Shown here one piece after another: positions 7,000-12,425 of a stretch of 12,425 nucleotides of DNA. Location of the stretch: assembly GCA_003518885.1 (NCBI GenBank), contig DOXU01000166.1, positions 1 through 12,425 on the forward strand. Reading direction: 5' to 3'. The notes under the pieces were generated by a model. It saw nothing but the letters and a program-made list of their open reading frames with translations, did not search any database and was not told the DNA's origin. The position numbers were made by a program, and so were the translations under genes. The DNA is from Oscillospiraceae bacterium. GTDB lineage: Bacteria; Bacillota; Clostridia; Oscillospirales; Ethanoligenentaceae. Positions within the stretch are counted from its first letter, which is position 1. Every line of letters begins with the position of its first letter.

Positions 7000-7872
7000 T
7001 CAAAGTGTTTGAGCTAAACACTTCAGATAGGCACGAAAATCGGCGCCAATTTCCTCATGAATCAAAGCTGTTTCCACAGCGGCCTTCATAATGCCTAACT
7101 TGCTTCCCATGTCATAGCGTTTTCCTTCATAGTCAACGCCCACCATGCCCCGCCTCTGTGTAAGTGTTCGCATAGCATCTGTCAATTGTAATTCTCCACC
7201 CGCACCAATTGGTGTTTCTTCCAGAATATCAAAAATTTCAGGTGGCAAAACACAACGGCCTAAAATGGAATAAAGAGAAAGAACCTCTTGTGGCGTCTGC
7301 GGTTTCTCAATCATATTGGTAATTTTAAAAGTTCGATCCTGCAAGGGCTCCACAGCAAAAGAAGAATATTTATAAATATCGCCTTCGGGGACTTGTTTAA
7401 TTCCCGCAACACCAAGACCGAATTTATCATAAGCATCACAGAGCTGGCCAATCGCTGGCTTTTCCCCAATGATGACATCATCCCCATACAGAACAGCAAA
7501 GGGTTCATTTCCCACAAAAGCCTTGGCGATTAAAACGGCATGCCCTAATCCCTTGGTTTCCTTTTGCCGCATATACGTAATATTTGCCATGTTGGCAACA
7601 TCTAAAACAATTTGCAATTTATCCAGTTTTCCGGCCTCGGCTAATTTTTGTTCCAATTCCGGAGAACGATCAAAGTGATCTTCCATTACCGTTTTATTTC
7701 GATTGGTAATAACCAAGATTTCTTCAATTCCTGCATTAACTGCTTCTTCCACAATATATTGAATAGCAGGCTTATCAACAAGCGGCAGCATCTCTTTGGG
7801 AACTGACTTAGATGCTGGAAGCACACGTGTGCCCAATCCCGCCGCTGGAATAATTGCCTTTTTTATCTTCAT
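7000..7872 (-). CDS. galU: UTP-glucose-1-phosphate uridylyltransferase
   Basis: GalU (GtaB in Bacillus) makes UDP-glucose and pyrophosphate from UTP and glucose-1-phosphate. The 290-residue protein has the nucleotide-binding loop AAGLGTR (10-16) followed by PASKSVPKEMLPLVDKP, GLGHAV (108-113), the metal-site GDD (130-132), and GGELQLTDAM with KRYDMGSKLG near the C-terminus, all typical of the family. The frame is open from an ATG at 7896, but that codon coincides with the predicted transcription start, whereas AGGGGG lies 7 bases before the ATG at 7872; the shorter start also gives the standard MKIKKAIIPAAGLGTR opening. The gene is monocistronic, with its own extended -10 promoter and terminator. 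Its product is the probable donor for the glycosyltransferase immediately downstream and could also feed exopolysaccharide synthesis. Confidence 0.96.
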   Translation of the reverse strand: MKIKKAIIPAAGLGTRVLPASKSVPKEMLPLVDKPAIQYIVEEAVNAGIEEILVITNRNKTVMEDHFDRSPELEQKLAEAGKLDKLQIVLDVANMANITYMRQKETKGLGHAVLIAKAFVGNEPFAVLYGDDVIIGEKPAIGQLCDAYDKFGLGVAGIKQVPEGDIYKYSSFAVEPLQDRTFKITNMIEKPQTPQEVLSLYSILGRCVLPPEIFDILEETPIGAGGELQLTDAMRTLTQRRGMVGVDYEGKRYDMGSKLGIMKAAVETALIHEEIGADFRAYLKCLAQTL

Positions 7873-7901
7873 ATACTGGCCCCCTAATTTAATCATTTTT
7901 G

Positions 7902-7930
7902 ATTATAGCACACCTGATGGAAGATGTGTA
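7902..7930 (-). promoter_or_regulatory. extended -10 promoter for galU
   Basis: The minus strand reads TGC-TATAAT, a perfect -10 (7907-7902) with the TGn extension, and a weaker -35 TACACA (7930-7925) 17 bases upstream. The predicted start near 7895 excludes the upstream ATG at 7896 as the galU initiation codon. Confidence 0.65.
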
Positions 7931-8020
7931 GTTTTTTCCTGCTATTTAGGGGAGATTATTCGTCAAATTTCCCCCTATTTTACCTGTATTTTGAGATTTT
8001 TGGTAAAAAAATCATCTGAA

Positions 8021-8035
8021 TTTTGGAAACCAAAA
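8021..8035. repeat. short perfect inverted repeat TTTTGG-AAA-CCAAAA
   Basis: A 6-bp perfect dyad with a 3-base loop lies in the AT-rich gap between the etf terminator and the galU promoter, about 90 bases upstream of the galU -35. It could be an operator, but nothing identifies its partner. Confidence 0.3.
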
Positions 8036-8076
8036 GCGCATCAAAATAGCATTTTGGGATTAAATAAAAAGAGAAC

Positions 8077-8114
8077 AAAAAGCGCCGCCCGGCCTAAACC
8101 AGACGACGCTTTTT
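8077..8114 (-). terminator. strong intrinsic terminator of the glcD-acd-etfBA operon
   Basis: On the minus strand AAAAAGCGTCGTCTGG (8114-8099) pairs with CCGGGCGGCGCTTTTT (8092-8077), a 16-bp stem with three G-U pairs around the 6-base loop TTTAGG, ending in a U run. It starts 30 bases after the etfA stop. The A run on the other side would also work for plus-strand transcripts. Confidence 0.85.
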
Positions 8115-8143
8115 AATTTTTAAAAGGAAGATGAAAACTCTTC

Positions 8144-9139
8144 TTATGCTTCGGCTTTGACTTTTTTCAGTTCTTCAATCATTACCGGAAGAATCTTCAT
8201 GGCATCACCAACAATGCCGACATTTGCGACATTGAAGATTGGGGCTTCTTCGTCCTTGTTGATTGCAACAATATACTTCGAAGAAGACATACCCGAGACA
8301 TGCTGTGTTGCGCCTGATACACCGCAAGCGATATACAGTTTTGGTGTAACAATTTTACCCGACTGGCCAACCTGACGAGAACGGGGAGCCCAGTTCTCTT
8401 CAATAGCCGGACGAGTTGCGCCCACAACACCGCCAAGGACTTCAGCCAGTTTTTCAACCAACTTAAAGTTCTCTGGGGTGCCCATGCCACGACCGCCTGT
8501 CACAATGATATCGGCGTCTTCGATGTTGACATCTTCTGTCATCTCTTTGACGGCTTCCAAAATCTTTGTGCGCAGGGCATCAGCAGCAACAGCAATCGAT
8601 TCTTTTTCAATCGAAGCAGCTTTTGCAGCTGTGGCCGGTTTTTCAAAAGCACCTGGGCGAATAGTAGCAAACTGGATTGGGGATTTCTCAATCACTTCGC
8701 TGGCAATAACGGTGCCACCAAAGCGTGGGGTTGCCCAAGCAATTTTGCCGCCATCTTTTTTAATGCTCATGACATCGGCAACATTCCCACTTTTAAAAGC
8801 AGCTGCCAAGCTTGGCAAAAGCCCTTTGGTCAGTGGGGTGTTTCCTGCCAAAACATAAGCAGGATTACATTTTTTAATAAGCTGTTCGAGGACATTGGTG
8901 AATGCATCCAAAGCAAAAGCAGCATATGCGGCGTTATCCACCACAACAACTTTATCTACTCCAGAAGCAGCAACTTTAGCCGCTGCATCATCCAAGCCAC
9001 TGCCAATCAGGACAGCAACGACTTTTTCGTCTGTGCCTTCAACAAGAGTCCGTGCGGCAGTAAGTGATTCCAGGCCAACATTGACCGGCTTGCCGTCGAC
9101 GACTTCTACGAAAGCCAAAACATTTTTATTCTGATCCAT
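8144..9139 (-). CDS. etfA: electron transfer flavoprotein subunit alpha
   Basis: The alpha subunit of the soluble FAD protein that shuttles electrons between flavoprotein dehydrogenases. It has 331 residues: an N-terminal alpha/beta domain (about 1-200) and a C-terminal FAD-binding domain with GGRGMG (215-220), RSRQVGQSGK (253-262), LYIACGVSGATQHVSG (268-283) and VAINKDEEAPIFNVANVGIVGD (291-312). Thr279 stands where the family pattern normally has Ile or Val before the FAD-contacting QH. There is no N-terminal ferredoxin domain, unlike the long CarE-type alpha subunits. The start is set by AAGGAG overlapping the etfB stop, 9 bases before the ATG, with 13 bases between the genes. It is the last gene of the operon. 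Confidence 0.96.
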   Translation of the reverse strand: MDQNKNVLAFVEVVDGKPVNVGLESLTAARTLVEGTDEKVVAVLIGSGLDDAAAKVAASGVDKVVVVDNAAYAAFALDAFTNVLEQLIKKCNPAYVLAGNTPLTKGLLPSLAAAFKSGNVADVMSIKKDGGKIAWATPRFGGTVIASEVIEKSPIQFATIRPGAFEKPATAAKAASIEKESIAVAADALRTKILEAVKEMTEDVNIEDADIIVTGGRGMGTPENFKLVEKLAEVLGGVVGATRPAIEENWAPRSRQVGQSGKIVTPKLYIACGVSGATQHVSGMSSSKYIVAINKDEEAPIFNVANVGIVGDAMKILPVMIEELKKVKAEA

Positions 9140-9152
9140 GAAACTCTACTCC

Positions 9153-9953
9153 TTACAACGCCTTGGCTTCAACCATCATCGCAACCAGTTTACGGGCGCC
9201 CTCTTCTTGATCTTTTTCATTGATCTTCACGCCGCCCTCTTTTTGGGCAGGTTCAGAGAAGCTTACCGTATGAGTCAATGCTGCACCCTGGCCAACTTTA
9301 GAAGCATCTACTCCCAAATCAGCTGCTGCGAATGCACCGATTGGCATTTTTTTCGCTTTCAGCTTGTTTTTGATGGTTGGGTAACGGGGATCGTACTCCG
9401 GTTTCGAGACCGTGACAACACAAGGAGTAGCCGCTTCAATGGAGTTATATCCAAAATCGGTTTCCTGTTTGGCAACAATCTTGCCATCTTTACTGCTAAT
9501 GTCCACCAAGCTTGTGATAAGTGGGGCATTCAAAACAGCAGCAAGCTGTGCGCCTGTTTGGCCGCTTGCACGGTCAGTTGCTTCAAAGCCACAGAAAATT
9601 AGATCAAACGGCTTGCCGTTGTCTTTTTCCAATTTTGCTTTTGCTTTTGCTAACAATTCAGCTTTTGCCATACTGTCAGAGCCGTCAAAGGCGGCATCTG
9701 TAATCTGATAAGCATGTTCCGCGCCCACGGCCAGACAGTTTTTAAGCGCGTCACGAACGGAATCTTCGCCAATGCTAACGACGGTGATTTCACCGCCAAC
9801 AGCTTCCTTCAAACGGGTAGCCATTTCCAATGCATAAGTATCAAACGCATTGGCAACTTTGGTTACACCATCAAGGTTTGGGGTTCCGTCGGATTTAAGA
9901 TGAATTTCAACAGAATCGTCTGGCACTTGCTTAATGCATACTAGAATTTCCAT
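9153..9953 (-). CDS. etfB: electron transfer flavoprotein subunit beta
   Basis: The beta subunit (266 residues) pairs with EtfA and binds the second nucleotide, which is AMP in simple ETFs and a bifurcating FAD in many anaerobic ones. Family features are MEILVCIKQVPDD at the start, NAFDTYALE (35-43), NCLAVGAEHAY (72-82), the nucleotide loop CGFEATDRASGQTGAQLA (121-138), and KQETDFGYNSIEAATPCVVTV (162-182) before the EtfA-contacting arm. The Asp in NAFDTYALE resembles bifurcating forms, which read N-P-Y-D, rather than mitochondrial-type ones. The loop reads GFEATDRASGQTG where well-studied members have G-x-Q-A-I-D-x-D-x-x-Q-x-G, so the cofactor is uncertain. GAGGAG lies about 9 bases before the ATG. 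It follows acd after a 53-base spacer holding a GC-rich stem. Confidence 0.95.
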   Translation of the reverse strand: MEILVCIKQVPDDSVEIHLKSDGTPNLDGVTKVANAFDTYALEMATRLKEAVGGEITVVSIGEDSVRDALKNCLAVGAEHAYQITDAAFDGSDSMAKAELLAKAKAKLEKDNGKPFDLIFCGFEATDRASGQTGAQLAAVLNAPLITSLVDISSKDGKIVAKQETDFGYNSIEAATPCVVTVSKPEYDPRYPTIKNKLKAKKMPIGAFAAADLGVDASKVGQGAALTHTVSFSEPAQKEGGVKINEKDQEEGARKLVAMMVEAKAL

Positions 9954-9981
9954 ATTATTGCTCTCCTCGCAGAAATGGTAG

Positions 9982-9995
9982 CGCGCGTCGGCGCG
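9982..9995. repeat. GC-rich stem in the acd-etfB spacer
   Basis: CGCGC-GTCG-GCGCG is a perfect 5-bp all-GC stem with a tetraloop, without a T run, set between the acd stop and the etfB ribosome site. Such stems inside operons commonly act as RNA stability or processing elements; that role here is inferred from position. Confidence 0.45.
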
Positions 9996-10006
9996 GTGGC
10001 CAACAA

Positions 10007-11146
10007 TTAATAGCGACCGATTGTGTCACGTGCTACAACGATGCGCTGTACTTCGTTGGTGCCTTCAAAGATCTGGAAGATCTTCGCATCACGCAGAAGT
10101 TTCTCCACTGGATACTCACGGCTATAGCCATATCCACCAAAAATCTGAATGGCTTCAGATGCACATTCCATAGCAATATCAGAAGCATAGCATTTTGCAA
10201 TTGCTGATTCTTTAGTGTGTGGCAAACCTTTGTCCATCAAGGTCAACGCATAGGAGACCATCTGACGGGCAGTTTCGATTTTAATGGCCATATCGGCAAT
10301 TTTGAACTGCAAAGCCTGGTTTTTCAGGACTGGTTTACCGAACTGGATGCGCTGTTTACCATAAGCAATCGCCTCATCCATTGCACGCTGTGCAATACCG
10401 GCAGACACGCAGCCCATCCATGTACGAGCCTGGTCAAGGGTCTTCATAGCAATGCCGAAACCTTTGCCCTCTTCGCCCAACAGGTTCTCAGCTGGAATGC
10501 GGCAGTCTTCCATCACAACATCACAGGTGTTGGATGTACGGATGCCCATTTTATCCTCTTCATGTCCAGTGGAAAGGCCCTTGGTGCCTTTTTCAATGTA
10601 GAACATGGACATGCCTTTAACGCCTTTGCTCTTATCTGTCAAAGCAGTGACGCAATAGAAATCGGCAATGCCGCCGTTGGTGATGAAGCATTTACGGCCA
10701 TTCAGGACGTAGCTGTCGCCATCTTTAACGGCAACTGTTTTACCAGCAGCTGGATCGGAACCGGCGCCCGGTTCGGTCAAGCCAAATGCACCAAAGCCAC
10801 CCTTTAAGATGATTTCGCAAGCGCGCTTTTTCTGGGCCTCATTACCACCAATAAGAACTGGCTTCATGCCCAGGCCGCTGGCAGAAATGGTGGTTGCAAA
10901 ACCAGCATCGGCCATTGCCATTTGTTCGATCAAAGCGGCAATAGAAACACGGTCCAAACCAGGGCCACCAAATTCTTCTGGTACTTCCAGAGAATGCAGC
11001 TGCATTTCAATTGCTTTGTCATAGATTGCTTTTGGCCATTCACCAGAGCGATCGTACTCTTTGCACTGCTCTTGTACCTCATTTTTACAAAATTCTTTGA
11101 CTGATTCGAGGAGCTCTGCGCCCTCATCAGAAATCAAATAAGCCAT
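10007..11146 (-). CDS. short-chain acyl-CoA dehydrogenase (butyryl-CoA dehydrogenase-like)
   Basis: An FAD enzyme that interconverts an acyl-CoA and its 2-enoyl-CoA, exchanging electrons with ETF. In anaerobes this type usually works as an enoyl-CoA reductase (crotonyl-CoA to butyryl-CoA, or acryloyl-CoA to propionyl-CoA). The 379-residue product has the standard length: helical N-terminal domain, first family signature FGLTEPGAGSD (121-131), second signature starting QIFGGYGY (334-341), and the catalytic base Glu361 in FEGTNEVQR at the site used by short- and medium-chain enzymes. The frame extends 5 codons further to a TTG, but those codons contain the ribosome site; GGAGGA stands about 7 bases before the ATG at 11146, giving MAYLISDE. 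Direct linkage to etfBA supports ETF as partner. Chain-length preference, and Bcd versus acryloyl- or caffeyl-CoA reductase, cannot be decided here. Confidence 0.93.
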   Translation of the reverse strand: MAYLISDEGAELLESVKEFCKNEVQEQCKEYDRSGEWPKAIYDKAIEMQLHSLEVPEEFGGPGLDRVSIAALIEQMAMADAGFATTISASGLGMKPVLIGGNEAQKKRACEIILKGGFGAFGLTEPGAGSDPAAGKTVAVKDGDSYVLNGRKCFITNGGIADFYCVTALTDKSKGVKGMSMFYIEKGTKGLSTGHEEDKMGIRTSNTCDVVMEDCRIPAENLLGEEGKGFGIAMKTLDQARTWMGCVSAGIAQRAMDEAIAYGKQRIQFGKPVLKNQALQFKIADMAIKIETARQMVSYALTLMDKGLPHTKESAIAKCYASDIAMECASEAIQIFGGYGYSREYPVEKLLRDAKIFQIFEGTNEVQRIVVARDTIGRY

Positions 11147-11185
11147 TATAATTTCCTCCAATTTTCATTTACAATGTACTGAATG

Positions 11186-11230
11186 CTCATAAGCAGAGCC
11201 TTCTTTATAAAATACTCAAAAGATTATGAG
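11186..11230. repeat. interrupted inverted repeat spanning the glcD stop codon
   Basis: CTCATAA (11186-11192) and TTATGAG (11224-11230) are perfect 7-bp complements, with inner TCTTT/AAAGA pairing possible in the minus-strand RNA and a bulge of about 9 bases. The outer arm includes the glcD stop codon, and the element lies just upstream of the acd ribosome site. There is no U run, so it is more likely an RNA stability or processing element than a terminator. Confidence 0.4.
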
Positions 11231-12425
11231 CAAATCTTACCAGGATTCAAAATGCCATTCGGATCGAAGGCCTTTTTGATGTCTCTCATCAAGCGCATCT
11301 GTACAGGGCCAACCATCTTTTCAAGATAATGTTTCTTGCCAGCGCCGATCCCATGTTCACCGGAGATCAAGCCGCCGCACTCTGTTGCTTTTGCATAGGC
11401 TTTTTCCATAAACTGAGCAACCTGTTTTTTAAATTCATCCAGTTCCATATCATTGGAGCAGGTGTAAATATGCAGGTTACCATCACCGGCATGGCCGAAG
11501 CTCTTAATTTTGAAATTAAAGTTTGCTTCAAGGGATTTGATGTAATCAAGATACTCTGCGATTTTGCTCGAAGGCACAACCACATCCAGCTCATCAAGCA
11601 GTTTGGTGTCCGCTTCGATTGCTTCCAAGAAGGAGCTACGAGCTGCCCAAGCGTCTTTTTTCAGTGCTGGTGTATCGGCGACCAAAACATCCAAAGCGCC
11701 AGCTTCCAGAACAACTTCAGAGGCCTGTTCAATGATCTCATCGAGCTGATCTGCATTCTCGCCATCAAAAGTCATCAGTAAGTATGCATTGACATCTTTG
11801 CCGTCAAACTTCTGTGGGAATACGCTCTTGCCAAGGTATGCCTCGGAAGAAATAACAATGTCCCGTTCCATGAATTCCAAAGCCTGTGGCTGCAAATGCG
11901 CCATCAGCAATTTTGGAACAGTGGAAATACAGGTGCTCAAGTCCTCAAACATTACAATAATGCTGACAACTTCTTTAGGAGCAGGGATCAATTTCAAGGT
12001 CATTTCGGTGATAATACCGAGTGTACCTTCAGAACCGATCATGGTAGAGGTTAGGTCGTACCCGGTAGAAGACTTTCTTACCCGCCCACCTGTTTGAACA
12101 ACATCACCGTTGGCCATAACAACGGTTAAGCCCAGTACGTTTTCTTTTATGGTGCCGTAATGCACCGCCGCTGTGCCAGAGGCGCGGGTGGCACACATAC
12201 CGCCTAATGTGGCCTCCCCACCGGGGTCAACCGGGAAAAAAAGCCCTGTATCACGCAAAATAATATTGAGAGATTGCCGGGTAATGCCTGCCTGCACACG
12301 GCAGTCTAGATCTTCTTGGTTAATGCTTAGCACCTCAGTCATGCGGGAGAGGTCAAGGCTAATGCCGCCATTTAGGGGGGTGACGTGCCCCTCTACTGAT
12401 GTGCCAGCCCCAAATGCTACAACCG
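11224..12425 (-). CDS. FAD-binding D-2-hydroxyacid dehydrogenase (GlcD/D-lactate type), N-terminus outside the window
   Basis: A flavoprotein of the GlcD/D-lactate dehydrogenase family, oxidising a D-2-hydroxyacid such as D-lactate, glycolate or 2-hydroxyglutarate. About 399 residues are visible and the gene runs off the right edge. Upstream of the internal ATG at 12342 the frame stays open and encodes the conserved GAGTSVEGH and NGGISLDLSRM segments of the FAD-binding domain, so that ATG is not the start. About 60 residues are probably missing. Later features are FPVDPGGEATLGGMCATRAS, YGTIKENVLGL, then the C-terminal oxidase domain with GHAGDGNLH, SGEHGIGAGK and a DPNGILNPGKIC ending. It leads an operon with an acyl-CoA dehydrogenase and EtfBA, making ETF the likely electron acceptor. 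No iron-sulfur GlcF-like partner follows. The substrate is inferred. Confidence 0.9.
   Translation of the reverse strand, partial: VVAFGAGTSVEGHVTPLNGGISLDLSRMTEVLSINQEDLDCRVQAGITRQSLNIILRDTGLFFPVDPGGEATLGGMCATRASGTAAVHYGTIKENVLGLTVVMANGDVVQTGGRVRKSSTGYDLTSTMIGSEGTLGIITEMTLKLIPAPKEVVSIIVMFEDLSTCISTVPKLLMAHLQPQALEFMERDIVISSEAYLGKSVFPQKFDGKDVNAYLLMTFDGENADQLDEIIEQASEVVLEAGALDVLVADTPALKKDAWAARSSFLEAIEADTKLLDELDVVVPSSKIAEYLDYIKSLEANFNFKIKSFGHAGDGNLHIYTCSNDMELDEFKKQVAQFMEKAYAKATECGGLISGEHGIGAGKKHYLEKMVGPVQMRLMRDIKKAFDPNGILNPGKICS

Noticed and set aside
9138..9602. 154-codon plus-strand frame over etfB
   Set aside because: It is antisense to well-supported coding sequence and has no family resemblance.
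10217..10807. 196-codon plus-strand frame
   Set aside because: It lies wholly antisense to the acyl-CoA dehydrogenase gene and has no ribosome site; long antisense frames are common opposite such codon patterns.
12340..12342. ATG taken as the start of the GlcD-type protein
   Set aside because: The frame continues upstream to the window edge and encodes GAGTSVEGH, a conserved FAD-binding segment, so the gene is cut by the window rather than starting here.
1..12425. Mobile element, CRISPR, tRNA or rRNA
   Set aside because: No transposase, integrase, regularly spaced repeat, tRNA fold or rRNA sequence was recognised on either strand.

Overview
The window looks like chromosomal DNA of an anaerobic, low-to-moderate-GC member of the Bacillota (Clostridia, Negativicutes or Erysipelotrichia; I cannot separate these from the sequence). 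The reasons are strong AGGAGG-type ribosome sites before most genes, TTGACA/TATAAT-type promoters, T-rich hairpin terminators, a Bacillus-type CCA-adding enzyme, a UgtP-like glycolipid glucosyltransferase, and an EtfBA/acyl-CoA dehydrogenase cluster of the kind used in anaerobic acyl-CoA reduction. I see no insertion sequence, phage gene, CRISPR array, tRNA or rRNA.

Layout. Positions 104-1615 (minus) encode a 4-alpha-glucanotransferase (malQ). It is divergent from a secreted polysaccharide deacetylase (1820-2677, plus). A LysR regulator (2960-3841, plus) follows, with its own promoter and a dyad-rich leader. It converges, across a long bidirectional terminator and a second hairpin, on a minus-strand pair: a diacylglycerol glycosyltransferase (5280-6416) and the tRNA CCA-adding enzyme (4099-5283). 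This pair overlaps by 4 bases. Upstream of it is a 583-base gap with two minus-strand promoter candidates, then galU (7000-7872, minus) with its own promoter and terminator. The right third is a minus-strand operon reading glcD-type FAD dehydrogenase (cut by the window edge), acyl-CoA dehydrogenase, etfB, etfA, and ending at a strong terminator (8077-8114).

How the genes work together. GalU makes UDP-glucose, which the neighbouring glycosyltransferase probably uses to glucosylate diacylglycerol for membrane glycolipids or lipoteichoic acid anchors. MalQ remodels maltodextrins and may feed glucose phosphate into the same pool. In the right-hand operon, a D-2-hydroxyacid (probably D-lactate) dehydrogenase, an electron-transfer flavoprotein and a short-chain acyl-CoA dehydrogenase are co-transcribed. 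This suggests a soluble electron circuit between hydroxyacid oxidation and enoyl-CoA reduction. Most of the window is ordinary housekeeping and metabolism. The points most worth a second look are this redox operon, with stem-loops in two of its three spacers and a shifted cofactor loop in EtfB, and the promoter-bearing galU-glycosyltransferase gap.
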